Shown: positions 12,701-23,788, numbered from the stretch's first letter. The stretch: 64,000 bases of DNA from Crambe crambe (GCA_963924555.1 OZ004585.1:3857488-3921487); one strand, 5' to 3'. Notes: a model not told the origin generated them from the sequence alone. A program made the numbers and translations.

Positions 12701-15700
12701 AGAGTAATAATTATTGTACAGTGATCTTGCAACATGAAATTAAGAACACCAAACCAAAATATACATAGCCTCCTTTTAGAGGACATTGCTTGTGTCATGT
12801 CATGCTTGTGTGCAAATCCCATTGTTGCAAATGTTATTCTGTAGACTAAGTGTGACAGTGTGTGAGTCGTCTCTAATTAAGAATGCACTTAAGAGAAGCA
12901 AAGCTTTTAATTGGAGACCTTGAGTGATTGCCAAGAATCCAAGGAGTGTGCCATGTCAAACAATTAAAGGGGAAAACATGCAGTGATACTGTATAGCCTT
13001 TGATGTGCTATGCATGAAGTCAGACTTTCTTAGTGCTACCCTATGAATAATCAGTGGCCAGCCTTTGGTGTTAAGTACATACTGTACATGAATAATCAGT
13101 GGCCAGCCTTCCATAATAGTTATTTCATGTTTAAAAAAAAAAAAAAAAATTCATGTACCGTATAGCGCAAATTTTTCGTGGGTCAAATTTTTCGTGGTTT
13201 TGCAAATATCGATGTGTGAACCATATAAATTCCCTTATTCTCGTGTGTGTATTATTTTTCAAAACCACGAAATCCATGGAAAATTTTACCCACGAAAATA
13301 TTGCGCTATGCGGTAATAAAATTAATGTTCATGTTAAATACAATACAGCTAGCTTGTAATAAGCTCTATAAATAGTATAATCATTCCTTGTACTTATTGT
13401 ATTTTAACTTCAAGAGATATGATGTGGAGTATTTATGCAAGTTCCATTACTCGAGTGGAAGATTTGTGCTCACATCTGCTGCATATATTCCACACAGCGA
13501 GTCAAGTCAAATAGCCTGTCAAGTCAAAGAGAACCAGGTGTGTATATATATTCCTGCTGCATGCACACTGACATGCGGTCATATCTGACACTTTGTCGGA
13601 ATGTAGCTGGATTCTCGTACCATGAATAGAGAGGCATAGTGCACATTGATTGGTTGGAGATTGAAAGGTGCAGGTGGTCATATTAACAGGCTTTTAAACT
13701 ATTCATCAGTTGACTGAAATATGATGCACAAGGGCAAGCTTAGAGTTCAAACCCCACACGTGCATGTAGGCAAGATAATCATGATTGTGTTTAATGAATT
13801 GTATATATTATATTCAATAATAAACTCCATGCTACTTAGCATCCTTCCCAGGCCTATTTTTTTTTTCGGGGCTTTTTTGATGAAATCTATCCCCAAAAGA
13901 GATAATGGTCAATGTACATGACGACTGTAGCTAAATCTAAACCCATTTCTGTATGGCAGAAATTGGAAATGGTTGAGACTTGCTATTATCATAGCTTGAA
14001 GAGAGTGAAAATATTAGAAGAACATAGTTAGCTGGCTGGTTGCGCTAACAATGGGAAAGTCATGTGTAAATTTTTCATTTATGATTTTGATACAGAAAAA
14101 AAGAAATTTCAAAATAACTAAACTACATACATTATAATTATGCTATTGTGGAACAGCATTAGACAGTGGCAGTATCATTGTTATCATCACTATTATTGCA
14201 CATCATGATATGTAGGTTGGGTTTTCTAGTTCTGTGAATAAAAATGGAGTAGAGGAACTTCGTCTGAGTGTGTGGACTAATGGAAGCAATGGTATCCTCC
14301 ATGAGATTGAGCAAAGTCATATAAAAAGTGATGGTAAATATTTATAATGATGGTTGAAATTTCATGCAGCTCAGAAAATTGATTGTATGTTACATGTTGC
14401 ACCCGCTTTTGTCTAATGACGACCCTTACCCATATTTAATGGGAGCGCGTTTTAAATAAAAAGACCCTTTACCTACGCTTTTCTGCGCATCTTTATTGAG
14501 CTATGCTGCGCATAGCTGCTTGTCTGCTCGCAATAAAGTGTGAAGCACCAGATTTTTCTACTTAGTGTATGTGGTTGCTAAAAAGACAAGCTAGCTGCAG
14601 CTAGATTATTCAGGAAGACAAGAGTATCTAGACCATGGGTTCTAAAGACTCCATTACCAAAAATTGTTTCCAATTGGACTATTTTGTGGCAACTCTACTG
14701 CTAGTTGTGTCAGGTCAGTGAGTTAATAAAAGTCATCAATCTTTTTGATTAAAAAATTGACCAACCAAAGCTTATTTTTCAATTTTCAGAGCAAATGTGA
14801 AGGGTACAAGTTAAAATCCAACTGTTTATACAAAATCTAATTTTGCAAAATACGTGTTTAACGTTTTGTGCAATTAAATCACATGCATGTATGGTTTGCA
14901 GCTGGCTATTTTGGCAAAAAAAAATGCAAGGCATTATCATGTTAGATTCAGTTGTTTTATCAATTGTAATGTGCAAATTTTATTGTACGAACATTTTAAC
15001 TTGTATGCTTCACAAAATGTTTTTTTATCTACAAGTCTAATTCACTGTGGCTTAAATTTGATGTAGCTCTCAGTGCAAACATTACTTAGAAGTTACCATG
15101 TCAAACTAATTGAATGAGGTGGGCCACTGTATACTATTAGATAAACCTCAAGTGTGGAGAGGAAATAACATGGCTTCTACATGCAGGTGACATCGAACTT
15201 GCATAAGGTCCCATCACAGATGAATAGTTCAAAGTCATTATTGCACAAGGTGTCAACTTTTTCATTAGACATGTGACAAGCCAGTGGTGGTAATAATGAA
15301 TTTTGCATCAGTATGACAACATATGTGGGGTGGGTGTAATTTTCAAAAAAACAAAACAAAAAACAACAACAAAAAACCAAAACATCAAAAACATAATTGG
15401 TGGTTCACGCTTCAATTTTCACCCAATGAAAATTTCATGCAGTAATTGGACCTTCTGTAGCAGTCAGATTGTGCTGCATACATGTAGTTGTATTATCAGA
15501 TGGAGAAATACTGCACATTTCCTCCCATGCAGGAAGCTACCATTTTTCTAGTGGCGATAATCCTCAAAGTCAAAGTGAAAACTCACCCTCATCAGATGCA
15601 GCTAGAAGTAAGTAATTCCTACCAATGTTATTTACCTTGCTTTTTGTTCATTCTCTAGTGGTGGTCTACAACTGTTCCCAATTCTCGGAGAGTTGTTCGT

Positions 15701-17021
15701 ATTGCACCAGTGTCAACGTAGGCAGTGGGTTCAACTGTGGTTGGTGTTCTTCCAATGGTCGGGAACAGGAGTGCATCCCAAATTCACAGTCATGCACTGG
15801 TTCTCAAGGCACTTCTTTCGTCAATTCCTCCAAACGTTGTATAGCTTATCCAATGATAAGGTATCGATACAGTAGCAACATCTATAATTAATTAAAGTTG
15901 TCCTTTCATTAAGAGTAATCACCACAATCAATTCAATTTTCCCAAGCATTGCATTAGTGCAGAGGCTGAAATGTATTTTTAGTGCTTTGAACTATGTTCC
16001 TAACTTAAGAGTCCCTTATCAGAGGTGATATAATTGACCATATTTCAATACTCACTGTAAGATACTGCAGCTCTACATGTACCGCATACATTGGGAAATT
16101 TTTGATGTTGATTTATTTTTGTGGTTGTGTTAAACAAGGAAAATCAGTCACATGAAATTTAATTACCTTGTACAAAGTAGTGTAAAGCTAATGATTATTA
16201 CAAGTAAGCTGTAGCCATGAGAAAATAAATTAATATGAAATTTTAAACATGAATTATTATTATTCAACGGAAATTTCCCAATTTATCAGTATTGTAAATT
16301 CCAGTAAGAATTGTTACAATCTGCCATTTGCTGGTCAAAAAGTCAAATGTTTTGTGTTTACTATTAATTTTTTGTCTTGATTTTTCCACTGTTAAGAATG
16401 TATCTATTAAAAGCCATGTCATCAACTCTTCCTGTGGTCTGACATTTTCAAATATTTGCATGACTTTTTTGCCTCGGCACCGGAGTGCTGAGGCACAGTG
16501 CTGAAGGCGACTATGGTCATTGTATGTATGTCTTTTTAGTAGCACGTGCAATGATACACGATGATGCGTATCAAGCATGTGCATTAGCTGCTTTAGCTCT
16601 AGAGCTAGCCAGCCAACTCAGGCTCTATAAGGACAAACAGACAGGCTCAGGCTCAGGCTCACAGTCACTACACAGTAACTCTACACCGTGAAGAGAGTGC
16701 TGATGCTTCTTGGCTATCTTTGCCAACAAATCAAGATGAGCTGACTAAAAGACAGCAATGAACAAAAGCAACAGAGATTGTGTACATGAACTAGTGATTA
16801 TTTGAAATGCCAAAGAGTGAAGGAGAATCTCAGAACAGAGATCTGCTCAGATCTAAGGCTTCCAAACAATGAGAATCCAGTACATACATAAATCAAGCTA
16901 TGCGTGAGAATAACCATTCAAGATGGCAGTTCTAAAGCACTGAACAGCAAGAATGCTAGCTGTGTAAATACCAACCTTACTACAATAAGCCATGTTGCTT
17001 AGTGTGCATTATTTAGAAAGT

Positions 17022-17072
<51 letters not shown>

Positions 17073-20000
17073 GTTAATTGCACTGGTCGTGCCAAGGCAT
17101 TCCTAGTCTTTCAAAAAAAAACTAACTTGTTAGTATGATTTTAGGAGTATTATCGTTTCTAGGTCTGTTTCTCCCATATCTGGTCCAGCTGCTGGGGGCA
17201 CTGAGGTCACCATCACTGGCATTGACATGGGAGTCAGTCCAGAGGAATATGAAATCAGATTTGGGAGCTTAGTCTGTGTGATTAATCCTTCTCGGTTTGT
17301 ACCAGGTAAGTCAAGAGAAAGTGCGAAGATTGCATATTATGTCCTGATAAAATTGAAACTAGTGTACACTGATGGATTGTACAGCTACTGTAAATTGTGA
17401 AATTTCGAATGTTAATTTATTTGTGGTCGTGTTCAATAACCAAAATACCGTATAGTGCAATTTTTTCGTGGGTCAAAATTTTTTTTGTGGTTTTGCAAAT
17501 ATTGATGTGTGAACCATATAATGCTCGTGTACTATTTTTCAAAACCACGAAATCCACAAAAAATTTTACCCACGAAAATATCGCGGTATACAGTAATTAT
17601 TGAATTTAAGAGCATTAGGATACGTGTGCATGCATTGATATGTACGTATGTAGGCACTCAGCACAGCACAGCACAGCACACTCAGTTTTCATGCAAAATA
17701 CCGTTAATTAGGAAATTCTTGATTAACAATTTTCTTTTTCGTTGTTACAGTTTACTTGTAACACTATTTTGTACAAGGCAGTTAAACATAATTGACCAAG
17801 AAATAATATTACATAGTACAATTTGAGTATTTTTAGATTGTCCTTTTTTAAAATTCCAGGAAGAGAGGTGGTATGTACGACTAGTTCTTACAATACTAAA
17901 GGGAATTTTCAAATACGTGTAAAAGTGAAACGAGACCTAATGAATCCGATCTATGATGTCACTGCCATTTTTGGAGATGGGGTCCAATCTGAGTTTTACT
18001 ATGGTGTGCCAACAGTGAGCGACATTTTCCCAAGATATGGACCAAGGAGTGGAGGGTCTCTTGTGACTGTGAGAGGATCTGAGTTAGGTATCGGCAACAC
18101 TGATTTAACAATGGTGGAATTGGCAGGACTGCGCTGCATCATTCAGTAAGAAAGTTCATCGTTCAGGGTGCTTATAGTATATTCATGAGAATAGTGCCAT
18201 AGACCCAGCCCACTTTCTTTGAAGCTCTATATCCAAACAGGGTGGCCTGCCCTGCATTTAGTATACTGGGGGAAAATTCTAGTTCATCTTGCAGTGCTCA
18301 CAATAATAGTCAGTCACAGGACATTTTCTGGTCAATTTTATCTGGTCATCTTCTGCCTTAGTCTGATCAATTTTGCTATACATTTAAAACTATTACCAGA
18401 TAATAATGTCCAGATAATAATAGTGTTATTATGAGCCCTGATCTTAATTAGTTTTAAGGTCTACAATAATATGATCCAGGAGAAGGTTTGAGTTTACAAG
18501 AAACCTGTCGTAGCTTTAAACTCAAACTTTTGTAGAATAAAGTTACAAACTCACCATTCATCACGGCATTTTATGTAATCTTCAGGATACTGTTTGTATT
18601 CTCATGATATAGACATTGTATTATGGTCTATGGACTTCTGGGTCACTGGCACTAATCTAATTTCACTCCAATTATAAAATGTATTCTACATCAAATTTAA
18701 CTATGCAGTAATCTTTTATTTTAGAACTATTTCTTCTTCTGAAATCAAGTGCTTGTCTTCAGGGGCAGATTTCGTTGGTCATGGACGTGTGCAGATCACT
18801 ATCAACGATATGGAGTTATCGTCACCACCCTTCAAGTACACGGAAGACCCGCAATTCTTTTCTGTCACACCAAAAGGAATCATTCCAGCGTAAGCAAAGA
18901 GTGCCTTAGTATAGTGCAGCATCTGTTACATTTCTTGCTGTGTAGAGGGTAAAGGGTATTACATTGTGTTAGGTAAAGGGTTCATTCTGTAGTGGCTTAT
19001 TATGAGATAGGAGGGTACGGGTATAGATCATTCTGTAGTGGCGTAATTCAATCGATGCTTTGATGGTTATCCGTTTTACAGAAATCGTCCGCTTCTGGGA
19101 GGGTCTGCTAAGAGAGGTTCCACTGTAGAACATTCTGTAGTGGCATAATTATTGTAATACCAAAAATGTTTACATGTTGTATTAGGTAAAGGGTTCATTC
19201 CATAGTGGCTTATTGTGAGATAGGAGGGTATAGAACATTCTGTAGTGGCTATACCAAAAAAATGTATTCAACTTTTTAATTACATGTTGTGTGTTAGGTA
19301 AAGGGTTCATTCCGTAGTGGCTTATTCTAACACTGGATAGGAGGAGGGTAAAGGATATTTTAACATTGGTTCATTCTGTAGTGATGCGTGGCATAATTAT
19401 TGTAAAGATAATACCACGATACAAATTATTCATGTTATTTTATTCTTTTGCAGGGGAGGAATATCCCTTCGATTTGTTGGAGAATTTCTGAATGTGACAC
19501 AACATCCTCGAATAGAAGTATATGTCAACAATATCAGTTATAGTGGTGTAAGTTAGAGTGGTGTAAGTTATAGTGGTGTAAGTTAAGTTATAGTGGTGTA
19601 AGTTACAGTGGTGTAAGTTATAGTGGTGTAAGTTATAATGGTGTTAACATGAATCAAAGCTTTTGCTCTAACTGGCAAATTTCAGTGTTAGAATTATTGC
19701 ATACATGATGGAAAGGTTCCTCAAGGAACTGTCGCTAATTATTTCGAATGTCCAAATATTGAGCAGTTTCTAATTCTATCCATTACTGATTACATAATTC
19801 TGATCATATTAATTCTGATTACATAATAATTATTACATGATTACATAATTACTGATTTTACAGTAACTGGTTGCAGAATAGTATCTATTACTTGTTACAG
19901 AATTGTTCCTCGAACAGTAGCAGGGAACTGGTCTGTCTCAGTCCCCGACTCCCTCCACTGATGCAGTCCAGCAACATCAGGAAGAGAAGCAGAGGTGGGA

Positions 20001-21234
20001 ACGGTGGTGTTGTGCTCAACTATACATTAGTGCTGGACGAAGCACCAGGCCCCAGTATTGCAAATGATTCCCTCACTTTGTATCTGAGGGATAATCCAGT
20101 GTTTCTGGACAATGGCCGTGTTGAGTATGTGGTCTATTCAGGAGAGAGCATCACCATACAGGTACGTGCATGTGGTGATCAGGGGTTAGTCTGGTGTAGT
20201 TAACCTTTTACCATACCATCGGTGAAGGGTCAGCTTATGTCAAAGGTGATCAGGGGTTAGTCTGGTGTAGCTGCCCATTATTTCCCTAATAATTATGGTG
20301 AAGGGTCATGCCTGACAGTTTGTGCATGCATGTAATAACCTGAAAGTTTACTGAGTGAGATTCCTTCCATACCATTCGCTACTACAGTTGCTCCAAAAGA
20401 CTGTCTTTAGGCTGATTTAGACTGTGTTTAGACTGTCTTTAGGCTGGTTTAGACTGTCTTTAGGCTGGTTTAGATTGTCTTTAGGCTGGTTTTATTGTTT
20501 CGTGCTCAGATTATTTTTTATATCCATTTATGGAGAGTGTACGAGGAATATATGGAAGCCTCAGAATCCCAAGGCTAGCGCAAACAACTGATATTATACC
20601 AGGCTCTCTTTAGACAGGTCTCAAAAGAGTACCTGGGGCTGAGGCTACGAGAATTGTGAACAAGAATTAAAAATTATCGAATGAAATTAATTTCATCATC
20701 CAGGGTAGAAATCTGGACTTTGTGGAGCAGAATGAGATAAGAGTGACTATATCTGGTGAACCCTGTGTGATTACCTTCATCAGTGCAGTGGTATGTAAGC
20801 TGGATAATGAGAATGTTATTGTTAGTACGGTGCCGAGGACTAGCAAATTTAGAAGAGGCACCTGTAGTCTCACTAGTCCAGCCCACTTTTTTTTTCGTGG
20901 GGTAGAAAAATAAGGATCTGGTCAAACTCGTATAGTGACTTGAAGATGCCTTTCACCTGGGAGAGGTCAAAATGCCCTTAGGCCAAAATATCTGGGAGAG
21001 GCAAAAATATGATACCTTTCACCTGTGGCATTGCATTCATATATACGCACACTATGTTACATACCTCGATGTTGGTACACACACATATATGCATCTTACA
21101 TACATACATACATACATACGTCAACCGGACTGAGGTAGCCAGTCACTTCAATTTTCTAAGTTCAATGCTAATATATAGCTGGTACCTAAGCCCTCCATTG
21201 CCCAGGTATGGAACTTTGCATATAGCTACCCTCC

Positions 21235-21271
<37 letters not shown>

Positions 21272-22923
21272 GGTGAAATAGATGAAAAGCATCACATCAT
21301 AATAATATTGGCCTCCCTCCTATAAATGTAGCCTGTGGGGGATATAATTATAATTATTATTATTTTCAATTACTCTAGGAACTGAGATGCAAACCACCAG
21401 ACTTGCGGATTTATAGTTACGGTATCTCGATTCAGGTGCAAATAATTATTGTGTTCACAAATATTTTGGATCTATTGCCTGAACTTGTCCGTTAATACTT
21501 CATTTTGATATGTTTTACATCATTCCAAGGTTGATGTAGCAAATGGCTCTCTTCGATTCAGTGTGGGTTCCATGAGATATCAGAGGCCTAGTACAACCAC
21601 ATCTTCTTTGGTGACACCACTTCCTCCACTATGGATGCCAGTGATCACCGCGTGTGCAAGCCTTTTAGCACTTGTCATTATCATTTGCTCTGTGGGTATT
21701 GTGTGTTTGCTCTGCATCAGGAGACGCAACAGGTATTGCCACGACATTTGCATTGGATAATTTTGATGGTGTATTATGGAGTGCAGTTTTTGTGTGAAAG
21801 GTTCTTGTTTTCTTGTTTCTAGTCGTCCTTAGAATGGACGTTATAGTCAGTCGGTGCCCATGATTGGCTGCTTAAACGCCAGAACTGCATTTGCAGGAAC
21901 TATCAGCTGTTCTTGGAAGGACATAAAGATTGATAGATTAGCAATTTAAAAATTAATAATATACTTATCCTTTGTTCTTTTTGTTTCTGCAGAGGTCCAT
22001 CTATTGCATTAAGTGAGAATGAATTGAACACAAAAATGTGCGTTGAAACAGATAAGACTCTTCCACGTGATCATGAGGAGAATGTATATGAAGTGATTCC
22101 GGATTATCTGATTCTTAGTGCCAATGGTCGGTTTCCAGTGGACGGTAACACATCCTCAGGCACTGCTGGGACGACCCCCCATTTAATCCAAATCAAACAT
22201 GAAGGCAGTTATTATAATTCACCTAACCCAGTTAGTATGATTAATCAAGAATGTATTCATAGATTAGATATTACAAAACAAGCATGAAATGAAATTTGTG
22301 TTCTCAATACAAAATTGCCCCTTGAATACTACATTGGACATTTAAAGAAATTCTCACTTGATGGCTGTTAGTACATATACTGTTTGTGAGGAAGGAAGTA
22401 AGCAATCCTCTAAATGATCTGGTACCCTGGAAACATACATAATAGTAGATAATGTGTAACCCCATAGCTTCATTTTTCCCCTTTTCTTTTGAGGTCACTA
22501 CTGTTGATTCATTTTCAAGTGAGTTGTCAGAGCAGACTCCTGTCTCCATACCTGACACATCAAGTTCCAATGATGACTATGTCAAAATGTGCTCGCACTC
22601 TGTCACTAGGGCTTCCCAGGATATCAGAGAGGGCACAGAAAGGTAATATTTTTATTGGTGCATTAAAGTACCAGTTGTGTCAATTGAGCTTAATAATTCT
22701 GCTTATTATTCTCAGCTAACATGATAAAAATTCAATAGTTAATGTACTGTTAAATTTGTCTAGCTGAAGTGAAATGAAAACATGATCCTTCCTTCTTTAC
22801 AGAGAACACCCTCACTTCAATAGCAATGAAGAGGGAAAAAATATCGACATGCCACCAGATGGAGAAAAATCTGGAAATAATGTGGGACAAATTATAGAGC
22901 ACCCCTCTTCTACTACTGTATGA
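5829..22923 (+). CDS. gene A: plexin-like receptor (Sema-PSI-IPT-TM) with short tyrosine-motif tail
   Basis: Model of 23 exons: 5829-6749, 7343-7561, 9200-9319, 9747-9974, 10820-11000, 11158-11251, 12145-12256, 12534-12644, 13415-13537, 14216-14333, 15533-15607, 15659-15860, 17145-17305, 17860-18145, 18725-18889, 19454-19547, 19901-20161, 20704-20790, 21379-21435, 21530-21732, 21993-22230, 22494-22642, 22803-22923. The sum is 4326 nt (1441 aa) and every junction keeps frame. The start is ATG 5829, giving signal peptide MILSLLLLLQVQSLL; frames open upstream but lack an ATG. Domain order: Sema, PSI (CGWC), degenerate IPT, PSI (CGWC), degenerate IPT, PSI (CGWC), IPT series, TM about 1240-1268, RRRN stop-transfer, tail about 173 aa. 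This is the plexin ectodomain order. Plexins normally carry a large split RasGAP inside the cell and MET/RON a kinase; neither is present here. Tail motifs are YEVI, YNSP, YVKM and C-terminal STTV. Likely a surface semaphorin-type receptor. Confidence 0.72.
7598..7740. repeat. tandem repeat, about 45-bp unit, three copies
   Basis: Units read AACTCRGTGACTTTATAATG followed by AGAGGTYNAGTCCTTTATTG, in intron 2 of gene A. Degenerate copies (GTCCTTTATTGAAAGG) continue to about 8030. Confidence 0.8.
8126..8215. repeat. dispersed repeat, inverted partner of 18182-18275
   Basis: About 85 bases containing GGTATACTAAATGCAAGGCG, then GGATATAGAACTTC and GGGCTGGGTCTATGGCACTA, match the reverse complement of 18182-18275 with few differences. 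The two copies lie in introns 2 and 14 of gene A. Confidence 0.75.
8527..8755. repeat. tandem repeat, three units of about 80-100 bp
   Basis: Each unit begins AGTCTCTAGGAGTKAAGGAA, continues TTTGTTTGCRG and GTTGTATG, and ends near TGCC(A/G)TGGTGA. Located in intron 2 of gene A. Confidence 0.75.
9429..9478. repeat. (AAAC)n microsatellite
   Basis: A run of AACA/AAAC units in intron 3. The long minus-strand frame across it is low complexity and not a gene. Confidence 0.8.
9747..9974 (+). CDS. gene A exon 4: PSI domain 1
   Basis: It begins after CTGTAG and encodes the cysteine pattern C-x5-NCSSC-x7-CGWC-x6-C, the classic PSI knot that follows a Sema domain in plexins and MET. Phase 0 on both sides (donor AAA|GTAAGT). 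PSI domains orient the Sema head relative to the IPT stalk. Confidence 0.85.
10010..10310. repeat. two direct repeats of about 140 bp
   Basis: Both copies share GTTTAGACTGTGT or GTTTAGACTGGGTGTG, AGTGGAGTGRGYCCCA, GATGAACATCA and TCTRGATTTTCC. They lie in intron 4 of gene A and generate chance open frames. Confidence 0.65.
10505..10790. repeat. direct repeats with ACATTGGTGAATGCTGC and GAATTAGAGAACTGGTC
   Basis: Two copies of a 150-bp block (ACATTGGTGAATGCTGCTTTT through CAGTGCYAACCATCTTTTTT) sit immediately upstream of exon 5 of gene A. The second ends about 30 bases before the acceptor. Confidence 0.7.
11710..12015. repeat. minisatellite, 33-34 bp unit, about eight copies
   Basis: The unit is TAGTATACTGAGATGCCATT followed by ACAGTATGTAGCA. 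Copies are nearly identical, with small indels. Located in intron 6 of gene A, about 130 bases before the PSI2 exon. Produces a spurious repetitive minus-strand frame. Confidence 0.9.
12145..12256 (+). CDS. gene A exon 7: PSI domain 2
   Basis: Read in phase 2 from the previous exon, this gives SDCERVVACGWCPYKRRC, then GTGQLC, a second PSI. A longer open frame over the same bases is a decoy; only this frame carries the cysteines and joins its neighbours. Donor AAT|GTATAA. Confidence 0.75.
13156..13313. mobile_element. MITE, TACCGTATAG family, copy 2
   Basis: Left arm TACCGTATAGCGCAAATTTT, then CGTGGGTCAAATTTTTCGTG; right arm is the reverse complement, ending ATTGCGCTATGCGGTA. Located in intron 8 of gene A. 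Confidence 0.75.
15659..15860 (+). CDS. gene A exon 12: PSI domain 3
   Basis: Encodes YNCSQFSESCSYC, then NCGWCSSNG with flanking cysteines (QECIPN, QSCTGS, RCIAY), a third PSI. The Sema-PSI-x-PSI-x-PSI-IPT order is the plexin layout rather than the single-PSI layout of MET. Enters in phase 1 and leaves in phase 2. Confidence 0.82.
17026..17070. repeat. (TAA)n microsatellite
   Basis: About 14 uninterrupted AAT/TAA units in intron 12 of gene A. Confidence 0.95.
17145..21435 (+). CDS. gene A exons 13-19: IPT/TIG repeats
   Basis: Exon 17145-17305 opens a clear IPT unit (SVSPISGPAAGGTEVTITG). Exons 17860-18145 and 18725-18889 carry a second (IFPRYGPRSGGSLVTVRG, then QTISSSEIKCLSSGAD). Exons 19454-19547 and 19901-20161 carry a third (VTPKGIIPAGGISLRFVG). 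Exons 20704-20790 and 21379-21435 carry a fourth (RVTISGEPCVITF, then ELRCKPPDL). For exon 18, the donor at GTG|GTATGT was preferred to reading through, because the downstream frame runs into a low-complexity stretch and a stop. Confidence 0.72.
17446..17596. mobile_element. MITE, TACCGTATAG family, copy 3
   Basis: Same arms and same inner phrase (TTGCAAATATTGATGTGTGA, then ACCATATA) as copy 2, with small deletions. Located in intron 13 of gene A. Confidence 0.75.
18182..18275. repeat. dispersed repeat, inverted partner of 8126-8215
   Basis: Reads GTGCCATAGACCCAGCCCAC, then TTTCTTTGAAGCTCTATATCC and GCATTTAGTATACTGGGGG. It matches the reverse complement of the copy in intron 2. Confidence 0.75.
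18940..19400. repeat. degenerate tandem repeats with GTAAAGGGTTCATTC
   Basis: At least four diverged units of GTTAGGTAAAGGGTTCATTC, then TGTAGTGGCTTATT and GATAGGAGGGTA, fill most of intron 15 of gene A. Confidence 0.7.
19534..19647 (+). repeat. tandemly repeated splice-donor motif (GTAAGTTATAGTGGT)
   Basis: The last codons of exon 16 (AGTTATAGTGGT) and its donor GTAAGTTA are reiterated about six times in 15- to 20-base units across the start of intron 16. Only the first donor (19548) keeps the frame: using the next one adds GTA AGT TAG, an immediate stop. Confidence 0.85.
20205..20490. repeat. short direct repeats in intron 17
   Basis: Two copies of GGTGATCAGGGGTTAGTCTG, then GTGTAG, at 20175-20270, and four copies of TTTAGACTGTCTTTAGGCTG at 20395-20485. 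Confidence 0.7.
21228..21269. repeat. poly-C tract and preceding CATA repeat
   Basis: An almost pure C run of about 33 bases at 21236-21269, with a (CATA)n stretch at about 21096-21118 upstream. The collapsed proline-rich frame here is not coding. Confidence 0.9.
21530..22923 (+). CDS. gene A exons 20-23: transmembrane segment and cytoplasmic tail
   Basis: Exon 21530-21732 encodes a Ser/Thr stalk, a hydrophobic span (LWMPVITACASLLALVIII through CLLCI) and RRRNR. Exon 21993-22230 holds ENVYEVIPDYLIL and SYYNSP; exon 22494-22642 holds DDYVKM; exon 22803-22923 ends in SSTTV and TGA. The donor CCA|GTTAGT at 22231 is unusual. If it is not used, translation runs on to a TGA at 22285-22287, giving a shorter tail that lacks YVKM and STTV. 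No kinase, RasGAP or Rho-binding sequence is present. Confidence 0.65.
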
Positions 22924-23788
22924 GATCAGTGACTCCACATAACTGAAAAATTGAATTTAAACCCAAATCTAACACTGCATACACATTTGGCATTACATTA
23001 TTGATCACAATAATTATTAAACTTAAAAAGACTGTAGCTATAATAAAAGGGACGTCAAAAAATTAGAATATCTCAAACCATTGTGTACCCCCCCAAAAAA
23101 TTAATGTTTGCCTCCTTTAAACTTTCTTTAAAGTTTCCTATGCTATTCTCTAGTATACTCTGCCAACCACAAAAATATTTATAATTATACTTAATGTTTT
23201 GAGAGTGGAAATCAGGACTTGGACCATTTTGAATTCTGGTCATAGCTAATGTACCTTTGCTTAGACAAACCTCATATTGATTTATTTTTATTGTTACAGC
23301 TTTACACTATTTTTTCCTGTAATTGTAGCTACATGTATTCTCTAATATAACCACAAATTTTACTTAAAAATGGCCAATGTTTAAGAGTGGAAATCAGTAC
23401 TTGGACCACTTTGAATCCTGCAGGTCATAGCTAATGTACCTTTTCTTAGACAATTTTCACGTTCATTATTACAGCTTGTACTCCTAATTCACTTTTAGCT
23501 ACACTATTTTTTCTGTAATTAATTTTCGTTTTCTTGAAGATGACCATTAACGAGAAAATTTCCCAATTACGTACACTATGGGACTCTGTACAAAATAGCT
23601 ATGGCCCTAGAATTACTGTAAATTGGGCTGTTTTTTATTTTCGTTATCATTACATGACTTACGTATGGCTTCCTCCAAAGAGTCATCAGTCATCAAGAAG
23701 CATTAGATACATGTAGGACTAATTATTGAAGTTGACCTCCTGAGTCCTATTCTAGCCTGTACAAAAATGATTATCACAAAATCTGTTA
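22924..23788. other. 3' intergenic region between convergent genes A and D
   Basis: Contains two diverged copies (about 23198-23290 and 23379-23460) of a segment reading GAGTGGAAATCAGGACTTGG, then ACCATTTTGAAT. A third relative is at about 48520. TTTATT at 23634-23639 is a possible AATAAA for the minus-strand gene D. No gene seen. Confidence 0.5.
23042..23047 (+). terminator. polyadenylation signal candidate for gene A
   Basis: AATAAA 119 bases after the TGA of gene A. Position is plausible; no transcript evidence. Confidence 0.4.

Noticed and set aside
16264-16691. Overlapping plus and minus open frames in intron 12 of gene A
   Set aside because: No domain, no paired splice sites in a phase that fits the gene, and adjacent to simple repeats; may be an old element.
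20791-20913. Read-through of exon 18 of gene A to a stop (KLDNENVIVST...)
   Set aside because: The donor GTG|GTATGT joins in frame to ELRCKPPDL and restores an IPT cysteine pattern; read-through would end before the membrane span.
21009-21281. Open frame with His/Tyr and poly-Pro end
   Set aside because: Spans CATA repeats and a poly-C tract inside an intron.
21563-22923. ITAM or strict ITIM motif in the gene A tail
   Set aside because: YEVI and YLIL are only two residues apart, not 6-8, and the residues at -2 are Asn and Pro, so neither consensus is met.
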